This document shows positions 43,786 through 51,734 of a stretch of 64,000 nucleotides of DNA, piece by piece. The DNA comes from an uncultured Lachnospiraceae bacterium (GTDB lineage: Bacteria; Bacillota; Clostridia; Lachnospirales; Lachnospiraceae), in assembly GCA_910579225.1 (NCBI GenBank), contig CAJTTI010000002.1:1-64000 (forward strand), in the 5' to 3' direction. A program made the translations under genes and the position numbers. A model generated the notes under the pieces. The model saw only the letters and a list, made by a program, of their open reading frames with translations. It ran no database searches and was not told where the DNA came from. The stretch's first letter is position 1. Each line of letters opens with the position of its first letter.

Positions 43786-45257
43786 ATATTCTGGTGATCG
43801 ACATCGGTACCTCCAGTATGCGAGGTATTTTATTCACAGAGGAAGGCCGGAAACTGTCCGTATGCCAGGTCAGATATCAGCCGATTCGATATGCAGATGG
43901 AAGAATCGAACAGAGTTCCTGTGACTGGCCCCTTTTTCTGGAGCAGATTGTAAAAGCGGTTATGGAGGAGGCAAGAGCAAAAGGCGAGCCGGTAGAAGCG
44001 CTGGCAGTTACCGCACAGCGTTCCGCCGTTATCCCGGTAGACCGGGAGGGAAAGCCTCTGATGGATACGATTATGTGGCAGGACCGCAGAAATGCTGATA
44101 TCTGTGAAGAACTGAAGCCGTATCAGGATCTGATATTTGAAAAGAGCGGGGCCGGAATCAACACGGTCTTTTCCGGAAGCCGTATGACCTGGATCTTGAG
44201 AAACTGTCCGGATGTGAAGAAAAAACTGTACAAATTTGTCAATATTCCAGAGTACGTTATACATCATATGACAGGGAATTATGTTACAGATACCACATAT
44301 GGCAGCCGTTCTCATCTGATGAACCTGCGTGAGAGAACATGGGATGGAGAACTGCTGCGCCTGTTCGGTATCCGGGAAGACCAGCTCTGTGTTCTGCAGG
44401 AGCCGGGCAGTATATGCGGCAGAATAACCAGGGAATTCGCCCATCGTACGGGGATTGCAGAAGGAACGCCGGTGATCAGTGCCGGCGGAGATCAGCAGTG
44501 TGCGCTGATTGGGCAGGGAGTATTCCGGGAAGGAGACCTGTCGATTGTTGCGGGGACAGGAGGATTTCTGGCGGGGATTCTTGACCAGGTGGAAGAAGAA
44601 TTGCCGGACGGACTGATCTGCAACTGTTCATCCGTCAGAGGACAGTATATGCTGGAGGCAAATGTGTTGACCTGCTGTTCGGCGTTTGACTGGTTTTGCC
44701 GGAATTTTTATGACTGGGAAGACGGAGTGGATTATGGGCGGATCAATGAAGAGCTTCGCTTTCTGGACGGCGTAGTCAGTTCTCCGGTAATACTTCCATA
44801 TTTTCAGGGACGCAGTACGCCCAGGTGGAATTCGGAGGCGAAGGCTGTGTTTGGAGAGCTTACACTGGCGGCAGGGAGGAAGGAACTGTTAAAGGCGCTG
44901 TTGGAAGGAATTTGCCTGGAGATACGAAATAATATCCGATTGTTTGAAAAATATATCCGGATTGAGAAGGCATATATCAGCGGAGGTTTGACGAACAGTC
45001 CGGTGATCAATCAGATGCAGTCGGATGTCTATGGGATCCCTTTGTTTCACATGGAAGACAGTGAGACGACTGCATCAGGGGCCTTGATGGTGGCGCTAGA
45101 GAGGCTACAGAGCTGTTCCTCTGTGGAGACAGCGTTTGCAAAGATACGGGGACATGAAAAGACGGAATGCTATCAACCGAGAAACGACTGTTTCTTGGCA
45201 TATGAAGAGAAAAGAAAAAGAATGAATCAGCTTTATGAAAAGATTTATGGGATATGA
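43782..45257 (+). CDS. FGGY-family carbohydrate kinase
   Basis: 491 aa. The N-terminal IDIGTSSMRGILF loop and the ATP-binding GGLTNSPVINQMQSDVYGIPL region mark the FGGY family (xylulokinase, gluconokinase and others). The start is ATG 43782, preceded by GGAGG, overlapping the GH32 stop; a longer frame begins inside GH32. Last gene of the operon; it probably phosphorylates the monosaccharide released by GH172 or GH32. FGGY enzymes often act on ketoses, which would fit fructose or an epimer. Specificity is not readable from sequence. Confidence 0.88.
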   Translation: MNILVIDIGTSSMRGILFTEEGRKLSVCQVRYQPIRYADGRIEQSSCDWPLFLEQIVKAVMEEARAKGEPVEALAVTAQRSAVIPVDREGKPLMDTIMWQDRRNADICEELKPYQDLIFEKSGAGINTVFSGSRMTWILRNCPDVKKKLYKFVNIPEYVIHHMTGNYVTDTTYGSRSHLMNLRERTWDGELLRLFGIREDQLCVLQEPGSICGRITREFAHRTGIAEGTPVISAGGDQQCALIGQGVFREGDLSIVAGTGGFLAGILDQVEEELPDGLICNCSSVRGQYMLEANVLTCCSAFDWFCRNFYDWEDGVDYGRINEELRFLDGVVSSPVILPYFQGRSTPRWNSEAKAVFGELTLAAGRKELLKALLEGICLEIRNNIRLFEKYIRIEKAYISGGLTNSPVINQMQSDVYGIPLFHMEDSETTASGALMVALERLQSCSSVETAFAKIRGHEKTECYQPRNDCFLAYEEKRKRMNQLYEKIYGI

Positions 45258-45266
45258 ATCAAACGG

Positions 45267-45367
45267 GGCTGCTGCAAAATGCACTCCTGCCTGTTTACTC
45301 AGCATCTGTTTTGGAGGATATCGAACAGAAAACAGGCAGAAGTGAGTCTGCGGCAGCCTTTGTTTTC
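45267..45367 (+). terminator. Long imperfect hairpin, likely terminator of the fructan operon
   Basis: Outer arms GGCTGCTGCA (45267-45276) and TGCGGCAGCC (45349-45358), a middle CACT/AGTG pair and inner arms CTGCCTGTTT (45287-45296) and AAACAGGCAG (45330-45339) enclose a 33-base loop, followed by TTTGTTTTC. Much longer than a usual terminator. The region 45258-45463 holds no gene that I can support. Confidence 0.6.
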
Positions 45368-45463
45368 TATAAAGGAAAAAATCTTCTGTATAGGTTCAGG
45401 TGCTGGATGGTATATTGTAAGACAGAGAAAAAAGTGCGACTTTGGAGAGTAAAGGGATTGGGA

Positions 45464-45808
45464 ATGCGCGAAAAAAAAGAAATCAATATTTTTATAGGGA
45501 ATGAGATTCGAAGGGTACGGGAACGCGCTGGTCTTACACAGGAACAGTTTGGAGAGCTGGTTTCATTGGGAACGAAAAACGTCTCGGATATTGAACGGGG
45601 AGTAGCAGGAATTACTGTATCTACATTGAAAAGGATCTGTGAAAAGATGTCGGTTTCCAGCGACTATATTTTATTTGGAGAGCGGAATCAGAATGATGTG
45701 GAGTATATAACGGAGAGACTTACCCGTCTTCCTCCGAAGCAGTTTGAAGCGGTAAAAGCATTTCTGGATCATGTGTTCGAATTATATGGGAGGCTCGACA
45801 GACAGTAG
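45464..45808 (+). CDS. XRE-family helix-turn-helix regulator
   Basis: 114 aa. The N-terminal HTH_3 domain (IRRVRERAGLTQEQFGELVSLGTKNVSDIERG, near residues 14-46) is followed by a segment for dimerisation and a short helical tail. ATG 45464 follows AAAGGGA; a longer frame upstream would run through the long hairpin and has no ribosome site. It is a lone regulator, possibly acting at its own promoter or at the topoisomerase genes behind it. Target not known. Confidence 0.8.
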   Translation: MREKKEINIFIGNEIRRVRERAGLTQEQFGELVSLGTKNVSDIERGVAGITVSTLKRICEKMSVSSDYILFGERNQNDVEYITERLTRLPPKQFEAVKAFLDHVFELYGRLDRQ

Positions 45809-45855
45809 AAAAGAGGCACGCGCAGATAATACGAAAATTTGTTCTGTTTTTTGTC

Positions 45856-45884
45856 TTGTTATTTTCAGTAAAATTCTGTATACT
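45856..45884 (+). promoter_or_regulatory. Sigma-A promoter of the topoisomerase genes
   Basis: TTGTTA (45856-45861), 17-base spacer and TATACT (45879-45884), about 35 bases before the ATG. Confidence 0.75.
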
Positions 45885-45919
45885 ATATCCTGTATTTTCA
45901 AAAAAAGGAGCAGGATAAT

Positions 45920-47839
45920 ATGGCAAACAACACCTATGATGCGGACAGCATCGCTGTCCTGGAAGGACTGGAAGCGGTGCGCAAAAGACCCGGGATGTAC
46001 ATCGGAAGTGTATCCACAAAGGGCCTGAATCATCTGATCTATGAGATCGTGGATAATTCGGTGGATGAGCATCTGGCGGGTTTTTGCAGTCAGATAGAAG
46101 TATATTTGGAAAAGGATGGTTCCTGCACAGTCAGCGACAACGGGAGAGGCATTCCGGTGGGGATGCACGCAAAGGGTATGTCAGCAGAACGACTGGTCTT
46201 CACAACTCTGCATGCCGGAGGTAAATTTGACGATTCTGCCTACAAGACCAGCGGTGGACTTCACGGGGTAGGTTCCTCCGTGGTGAACGCGCTGTCCACG
46301 TATCTGGATATTGAAGTGTCCCGTGACGGATATATTCATCATGATCATTATGAGCGGGGGAATCCCACAGTGGAGCTTGTGGAAGGACTTCTGCCCACTA
46401 TTGGCAGGACGAAGAAGACAGGTACGAAGATCAATTTTATGCCGGATTCGGAGATCTTTGAGAAAACCCGCTTTAAAGCAGAGGAAGTCAAAAGCAGGAT
46501 GCACGAGACTGCATATCTGAATCCGGAGCTGACCATTGTATTTGAGGATCGCCGGGGTGCTCAGACAGAGCATATGGAATTTCATGAGCCGGACGGACTG
46601 GTGGGATTTGTGAAAGATTTGAACGGCACGCAGGATACAATTCATGATGTGGTATATTTTAAAGGAGAGAATGAAGGGATCACCGTAGAATGTGCGTTTC
46701 AGTATATCAATGAATTTCATGAAAATGTCCTTGGATTCTGCAATAACATTTACAATGCAGAAGGTGGGACGCATATTACGGGATTTAAGACAATATTCAC
46801 CTCTGTGATCAACAGTTATGCCAGGGAACTGGGAATTCTGAAGGAGAAGGATGCGAATTTTACCGGAGCTGACGTACGCAATGGCATGACTGCTGTTGTA
46901 TCCATCAAGCATCCGGATCCCCGGTTTGAGGGACAGACCAAGACAAAACTGGATAATCAGGATGCCTCTAAGGCGGCTTCTAAAGTGACAGGAGAAGAGA
47001 TTCAGCGGTACTTTGACCGGAATCTGGAGACGCTGAAGGCGGTGATCGGTTGTGCAGAAAAAGCAGCCAGAATCCGAAAAAGCGAAGAGAAGGCGAAGAC
47101 GAATCTTCTGAGCAAACAGAAATTTTCCTTTGATTCCAACGGAAAACTCGCCAACTGCGAGAGCCGGGATGCTTCCCGGTGCGAGATCTTTATCGTGGAG
47201 GGAGATTCGGCAGGGGGGTCTGCCAAGACGGCCAGAAACCGGGCGTATCAGGCAATTCTTCCCATTCGCGGCAAGATTCTGAATGTGGAGAAGGCAAGCA
47301 TCGACAAAGTGCTGGCCAATGCAGAGATCAAGACCATGATCAATGCATTCGGATGCGGATTTTCCGAAGGATATGGGAATGATTTTGATATTACAAAGCT
47401 CCGCTATGACAAAATTATCATTATGGCGGATGCAGATGTGGACGGGGCGCATATCAGTACGCTCCTTTTAACGCTGTTTTATCGTTTTATGCCGGAGCTG
47501 ATCTATGAAGGACATGTGTACATTGCCATGCCGCCTCTTTATAAAGCCATGCCTTCTAGGGGGAAGGAAGAGTATCTGTATGACGACAAAGCGCTGGAAC
47601 GGTATCGTAAGAAACATACGGGAGCGTTTACGCTGCAGCGCTACAAGGGACTGGGAGAGATGGATTCGGAACAGCTCTGGGAGACTACCATGGATCCGGA
47701 GAACCGCAGGCTCAAACAGGTGGAGATTGAGGACGCAAGGCTGGCTTCGTCTGTAACGGAGATGCTGATGGGAACGGAGGTACCGCCGAGGCGTCGTTTC
47801 ATCTATGAAAATGCTGTGGACGCGGAGCTGGATATATAA
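45920..47839 (+). CDS. parE: DNA topoisomerase IV subunit B (type IIA ATPase subunit)
   Basis: 639 aa ATPase subunit. GHKL ATP site: EIVDNSVDEHLAG, DNGRGIPVG and GGLHGVGSSVVNALS. TOPRIM motifs: EGDSAGGSAKTARNR and DADVDGAHI. The end PRRRFIYENA is typical. AAGGAG precedes the ATG. It is followed by the A subunit after 40 bases. Because the partner lacks a GyrA box I call the pair topoisomerase IV rather than gyrase; databases may label it gyrB. The window shows no dnaA or recF nearby, which agrees with a second, non-gyrase locus. Confidence 0.82.
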   Translation: MANNTYDADSIAVLEGLEAVRKRPGMYIGSVSTKGLNHLIYEIVDNSVDEHLAGFCSQIEVYLEKDGSCTVSDNGRGIPVGMHAKGMSAERLVFTTLHAGGKFDDSAYKTSGGLHGVGSSVVNALSTYLDIEVSRDGYIHHDHYERGNPTVELVEGLLPTIGRTKKTGTKINFMPDSEIFEKTRFKAEEVKSRMHETAYLNPELTIVFEDRRGAQTEHMEFHEPDGLVGFVKDLNGTQDTIHDVVYFKGENEGITVECAFQYINEFHENVLGFCNNIYNAEGGTHITGFKTIFTSVINSYARELGILKEKDANFTGADVRNGMTAVVSIKHPDPRFEGQTKTKLDNQDASKAASKVTGEEIQRYFDRNLETLKAVIGCAEKAARIRKSEEKAKTNLLSKQKFSFDSNGKLANCESRDASRCEIFIVEGDSAGGSAKTARNRAYQAILPIRGKILNVEKASIDKVLANAEIKTMINAFGCGFSEGYGNDFDITKLRYDKIIIMADADVDGAHISTLLLTLFYRFMPELIYEGHVYIAMPPLYKAMPSRGKEEYLYDDKALERYRKKHTGAFTLQRYKGLGEMDSEQLWETTMDPENRRLKQVEIEDARLASSVTEMLMGTEVPPRRRFIYENAVDAELDI

Positions 47840-47879
47840 ACGCTTTTCCATCCGAACGGAACTATAAATAGGAGAATGT

Positions 47880-50120
47880 ATGAGCGAAGAGATGATTATA
47901 AAGACGGAATATTCGGACATCATGCAGAAGTCTTATATTGACTATGCCATGAGTGTGATCGTGGCGCGGGCGCTGCCGGATGTAAGGGATGGACTGAAGC
48001 CGGTGCAGAGGCGTACGCTCTATGACATGCATGAGCTGGGCATCCGAAGCGACCGTCCTTACCGGAAATGCGCCCGTATTGTAGGCGATACCATGGGTAA
48101 ATACCACCCGCACGGGGACAGTTCCATCTATGAAGCACTGGTGGTGATGAGCCAGGATTTTAAGAAAGGACTTCCTCTGGTGGATGGCCACGGAAATTTT
48201 GGTTCCATCGAAGGGGATGGAGCGGCTGCCATGCGCTACACCGAGGCCCGGCTTCAGAAAGTAAGTGAGGAAGCACTTCTGGCAGATCTGGATAAAGACA
48301 TTGTGGATTTTGTGCCGAATTTTGACGAGACGGAAAAAGAGCCGTCAGTTCTGCCTGCGCGGATTCCACATCTTCTGATTAACGGTGCCGAGGGTATTGC
48401 AGTGGGGATGTCTACCAGTATTCCCCCTCATAATCTTGGGGAGACCATTGATGCTATGAAAGCATATATGAAGAATCCGAAAGTGACCGTGGAAGAACTG
48501 CTGGAGATCATGCCGGGTCCGGACTTTCCCACTGGGGGAATCGTGGTGAATAAGGATGAACTGACCGAGATTTACCGTACCGGAAGCGGAAAGATCAGGC
48601 TGCGTGGCAAAGTGGAAGTGGAAAAGATAAAAGGTGGACGAGAACAGCTGGTGATTACCGAGATTCCGTATACGATGATCGGAGCCAATATAGGCAAGTT
48701 TTTAAATGATATTGGTACTCTGGTGGAGACGAAGAAGACAACAGAGATTGTAGACATCACCAATCAGTCGTCCAAGGAAGGGATCCGGATTGTATTGGAG
48801 CTTCGAAAGGGAGCGGATACGGAGCAGCTTACCAATATGCTGTATAAGAAGACCCGACTGGAGGATACGTTCGGCGTAAATATGCTTGCAGTGGCTGATG
48901 GAAGGCCGGAGACACTTGGTCTGATTCAGATTCTGGACCATGCAGTTGATTTTCAGTTTGAGCTGAATACCAGGAAATACCGGACGCTTTTGAACAAGGA
49001 GCTGGATAAGAAGGAGATCCAGGAAGGACTGATCAAAGCCTGTGATGTGATTGATCTGATCATTGAAGTCCTGAGAGGAAGCCGGGATCTGAAGATGGCG
49101 AAAGCATGTTTGATGAGCGGGAAGACGGAGGGGATCCATTTCCGGTCTGAAAAGTCCAGAAAACTGGCGGCGAAGCTGAATTTTACAGAGCGCCAGGCTT
49201 CGGCGATTCTGGAGATGCGTCTCTATCGGCTGATCGGCCTGGAGATTGAGGCGCTGATGAAGGAACACCAGGCGACCATGAAGAATATCGCCCGATACTC
49301 TGATATTTTAAACAATTATGACGAGATGGCCAAAGTCATCATAAAAGAACTGGACAGGTTTAAGAAAATCTACGGTTCTTCCCGCAGGACAGTCATTGAA
49401 AATGGCAAAGAGGCGGTGTTTGTAGAGAAGAAGGCAGAAGAGATGCCGGTGGTATTGCTGATGGACCGGTTTGGTTACTGCCGCACGATGGATGTGCCTA
49501 CATATGAGCGCAACAAAGATGCTGCGGACAGTGAGAGCCGTCATGTTATTTTCTGCAAAAATACAGATCGTCTCTGTATCTTTACGGACAGTGGAAAGCT
49601 GCACACGGCAAAGATTCTGGATCTGCCATTCGGAAAGTTCCGGGATAAAGCGTTTCCTGTTGACAATTACAGTAATTTTGACAGTGCCAGAGAACAGATG
49701 CTCTGTGTACTGAGTATGGAAGAGCTGATGAATGGCACGATACTTTTTGTGACCAGACAGGGGATGAGCAAAGCTGTAAACGGCCGGGAATATGACGTGA
49801 GGACCAGGACCAGTGCGGCCACGAAACTGGGAGAGGAAGACAAAGTGCTTTTTGCCGGCCTGAAAGGGGACAATATGCAGCTTGTTCTGAAGTCGGAGGA
49901 AGGATATTTTCTCCGGTTTGCCGCAGACGAGATACCGGAGAAGAAGAAAGCGGCCGTCGGCGTGCGTGCCATGAAGCTTTCGGACGGGGACTGTCTGGAC
50001 GGCGTATATCTGTTCGAAAAAGGAACAGAGCAGATGATCACATATAAAGAGAAAGAAGTGGCCCTTCATAAGTTGAAACAGGCAGGGCGCGATCAGAAAG
50101 GCACGAAGATACGGGGGTAG
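47880..50120 (+). CDS. parC: DNA topoisomerase IV subunit A (type IIA cleavage subunit)
   Basis: 746 aa. Active-site Tyr120 in AMRYTEAR attacks DNA; the quinolone-region motif HPHGDSSIYEA has Ser81, Ser82 and Glu85, i.e. no obvious resistance substitution. A beta-pinwheel C-terminal domain starts near residue 500. The GyrA box (QRRGGKG-like) normally found in the loop after the first pinwheel blade is absent: PFGKFRDKAFPVDNYS stands at the matching place. This suggests decatenation rather than negative supercoiling. The pair shares the promoter upstream of parE. Confidence 0.82.
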   Translation: MSEEMIIKTEYSDIMQKSYIDYAMSVIVARALPDVRDGLKPVQRRTLYDMHELGIRSDRPYRKCARIVGDTMGKYHPHGDSSIYEALVVMSQDFKKGLPLVDGHGNFGSIEGDGAAAMRYTEARLQKVSEEALLADLDKDIVDFVPNFDETEKEPSVLPARIPHLLINGAEGIAVGMSTSIPPHNLGETIDAMKAYMKNPKVTVEELLEIMPGPDFPTGGIVVNKDELTEIYRTGSGKIRLRGKVEVEKIKGGREQLVITEIPYTMIGANIGKFLNDIGTLVETKKTTEIVDITNQSSKEGIRIVLELRKGADTEQLTNMLYKKTRLEDTFGVNMLAVADGRPETLGLIQILDHAVDFQFELNTRKYRTLLNKELDKKEIQEGLIKACDVIDLIIEVLRGSRDLKMAKACLMSGKTEGIHFRSEKSRKLAAKLNFTERQASAILEMRLYRLIGLEIEALMKEHQATMKNIARYSDILNNYDEMAKVIIKELDRFKKIYGSSRRTVIENGKEAVFVEKKAEEMPVVLLMDRFGYCRTMDVPTYERNKDAADSESRHVIFCKNTDRLCIFTDSGKLHTAKILDLPFGKFRDKAFPVDNYSNFDSAREQMLCVLSMEELMNGTILFVTRQGMSKAVNGREYDVRTRTSAATKLGEEDKVLFAGLKGDNMQLVLKSEEGYFLRFAADEIPEKKKAAVGVRAMKLSDGDCLDGVYLFEKGTEQMITYKEKEVALHKLKQAGRDQKGTKIRG

Positions 50121-50126
50121 GACGGA

Positions 50127-50774
50127 ATGAGATTTCGTTATGCAATATTTGATATGGATGGAACGCTTCTGGATTCCATCCCTTACTGGGACCGGCTGGT
50201 GCCGGAGTTTTTGGAGCAGCTTGGCATACAGAATGCGGAAGGACTGAATGACCAGATGTCGGCGATGTCCATACAGGAGGCCTGCATCTGGCTGAAAGAC
50301 ATGTTTTCTCTGAATGAGACGGCAGAAGAGATTACCCGGAAACTGTGTGAAAAAATTGGGAGGAATTATGCCGAAGACATTCAACTGAAGCCGGGAGTGA
50401 AGGAATGGCTGTTCTATCTGAAAGAACAGGGGGTACATATGTGTCTGGCTACTGCGTCTTCGGCAGAACTGGGAAGGCCGGCGTTGGAACGTAATGGAAT
50501 TCTTTCCTGCTTTGATTTTCTGGTGGACTGCGGTATGGCAGGGGCCGGGAAGACAAGCCCGGCAGTTTATCATCTGGCTGCAGAGAGGTTCGGTGCATCT
50601 GTAGAAGACTGTGTGGTGGTGGAGGATGCGCTGTTTGCATTGAAGACGGCGAAGAAGGCCGGTTTTCTGACCATTGGAGTGTATGAGAAGTCAGAGCCAG
50701 ATCAAGAAGAAGTCAGGTATTTCAGTGATCGTTATGTGAAACATTATGATGAGTTGATGGGGATCCTGGACTGA
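50127..50774 (+). CDS. HAD hydrolase, beta-phosphoglucomutase-like
   Basis: 215 aa, subfamily IA. DMDGTLLDS is motif I, TASSAELGRPALE motif II, and VVVEDALFALKTAKKAGF holds the acidic motif IV. Helical cap between residues 15 and 85. It follows parC by 6 bases, so it may be cotranscribed. Substrate cannot be read: phosphoglucomutase or a sugar phosphatase are the usual options. Confidence 0.85.
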   Translation: MRFRYAIFDMDGTLLDSIPYWDRLVPEFLEQLGIQNAEGLNDQMSAMSIQEACIWLKDMFSLNETAEEITRKLCEKIGRNYAEDIQLKPGVKEWLFYLKEQGVHMCLATASSAELGRPALERNGILSCFDFLVDCGMAGAGKTSPAVYHLAAERFGASVEDCVVVEDALFALKTAKKAGFLTIGVYEKSEPDQEEVRYFSDRYVKHYDELMGILD

Positions 50775-50806
50775 TACTTTTTCTGACAAAATTTTGAAAA
50801 AGGGTA

Positions 50807-50835
50807 TTGACGGATAAGATATCAGGTGCTATAAT
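50807..50835 (+). promoter_or_regulatory. Promoter of the tRNA-Leu pair
   Basis: TTGACG (50807-50812), 17-base spacer and perfect TATAAT (50830-50835), 39 bases before the first tRNA. Confidence 0.9.
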
Positions 50836-50874
50836 AGCTATCGTTGAGTCGTTGATGAAATGATTCGGCGGTTT

Positions 50875-50958
50875 GCGGAAGTGTCGGAATTGGCAGACGA
50901 GCAAGACTAAGGATCTTGTGACCAACCGGTCGTGTGGGTTCAAGTCCCATCTTCCGCA
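50875..50958 (+). tRNA. tRNA-Leu (anticodon AAG)
   Basis: 84 bases with a long variable arm. Acceptor GCGGAAG pairs with CTTCCGC, discriminator A, CCA not encoded. Anticodon stem CAAGA/TCTTG encloses CTAAGGA, so U33 is followed by AAG and G37. The T arm is GTGGG-TTCAAGT-CCCAT. An A34 leucine tRNA needs deamination to inosine to read more than CUU. Confidence 0.92.
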
Positions 50959-50998
50959 TGCAGAGGGTATGGACTCTGCGGAAAATTTCATACGGTTT

Positions 50999-51083
50999 GC
51001 GGAAGTGTCGGAATTGGCAGACGAGCAAGATTCAGGTTCTTGTGAGCGCTACGCTCGTGAGGGTTCAAGTCCCTTCTTCCGCA
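50999..51083 (+). tRNA. tRNA-Leu (anticodon CAG)
   Basis: 85 bases, very similar in acceptor and D arm to the first copy. Anticodon loop TTCAGGT (U33, CAG, G37). Long variable arm GAGCGC-TAC-GCTCG-like, T arm GAGGG-TTCAAGT-CCCTT, discriminator A, no CCA. It reads CUG. A 6-bp hairpin (GCAGAG/CTCTGC) lies between the two tRNAs. Confidence 0.93.
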
Positions 51084-51091
51084 TCTTATGG

Positions 51092-51130
51092 TGCAAAGCT
51101 GAACAGTGATCGTTCAGCTTTGCATTTTTT
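51092..51130 (+). terminator. Strong terminator after the tRNA-Leu pair
   Basis: Perfect 13-bp stem TGCAAAGCTGAAC and complement around AGTGATC, then TTTTTT. Confidence 0.95.
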
Positions 51131-51157
51131 GGTGGTTGCAATATTTTTGCAGGATGA

Positions 51158-51186
51158 TGAAACTTTTTGACGGGGTCCGGGGTCTA
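51158..51186 (+). promoter_or_regulatory. ECF promoter of the sigV-rsiV operon
   Basis: TGAAAC (51158-51163, within TGAAACTTTT), 17-base spacer and GGTCTA (51181-51186). Matches the B. subtilis SigV-type consensus closely (TGAAAC, CGTC), so the operon is likely autoregulated. Confidence 0.7.
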
Positions 51187-51221
51187 ACAGTCAGAAAGAA
51201 AAAAAGAAGGAGGAAATCCGG

Positions 51222-51734
51222 ATGAGAGTAGTGGATAGAGAAACATTAGTCCATGAGTGTCTGGTGGAACATTATGAGAAGTATTACCGGATTGCATACA
51301 GCTACACCTTCCAGGAGCAGGATGCCATGGATATTGTGCAGGAAGGAGCCTATCGGGCAATTTTAAAAAGCGAGTCGTTGAAAAATCCAGAATATGTGGA
51401 CACATGGATATGTAGAATCATGATGAATGAAGCGGTACGTTTTCTTGAAAAATACAGAGGACGTACGGTTGCACTGGAGGAGGTGCCGGAGACAGGTACA
51501 AAGGACCGGACGGAAGACCTGGACTTAAAAGCGGCGCTTGGAAAATTGAATGACGAGGAACGTGAAATCGTGGTTCTTAAATATTTTGAAGAAGAAAAGC
51601 TCCAGACCATTGCCCACGTTATGGATCTGAAGGTGAGTACTGTGAAGAGCCGCCTTTATCGTGCTGTGGAAAAGCTGAAAAAATATATGGAGACAGGAGG
51701 GGCAGAATATGGAAAGATGGAAAAAGGAGTATGA
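51222..51734 (+). CDS. sigV: ECF sigma factor, SigV type
   Basis: 170 aa group IV sigma factor. Region 2 YRIAYSYTFQEQDAMDIVQEGAYRAI; region 4 helix-turn-helix LQTIAHVMDLKVSTVKSRLYRAVEKLKK. The following gene is an RsiV-type anti-sigma factor, which fixes the subtype: SigV is released when RsiV binds lysozyme and is cut by proteases. GGAGGAAA precedes the ATG. The usual target gene for peptidoglycan O-acetylation (oatA) is not in the window. Confidence 0.85.
   Translation: MRVVDRETLVHECLVEHYEKYYRIAYSYTFQEQDAMDIVQEGAYRAILKSESLKNPEYVDTWICRIMMNEAVRFLEKYRGRTVALEEVPETGTKDRTEDLDLKAALGKLNDEEREIVVLKYFEEEKLQTIAHVMDLKVSTVKSRLYRAVEKLKKYMETGGAEYGKMEKGV

Noticed and set aside
45254..45463. Longer start for the XRE regulator
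   Set aside because: The upstream extension would encode the long hairpin region, overlaps the kinase stop and has no ribosome site.
46181..47452. 423-codon open frame on the minus strand
   Set aside because: Antisense to the parE gene and without any family features.
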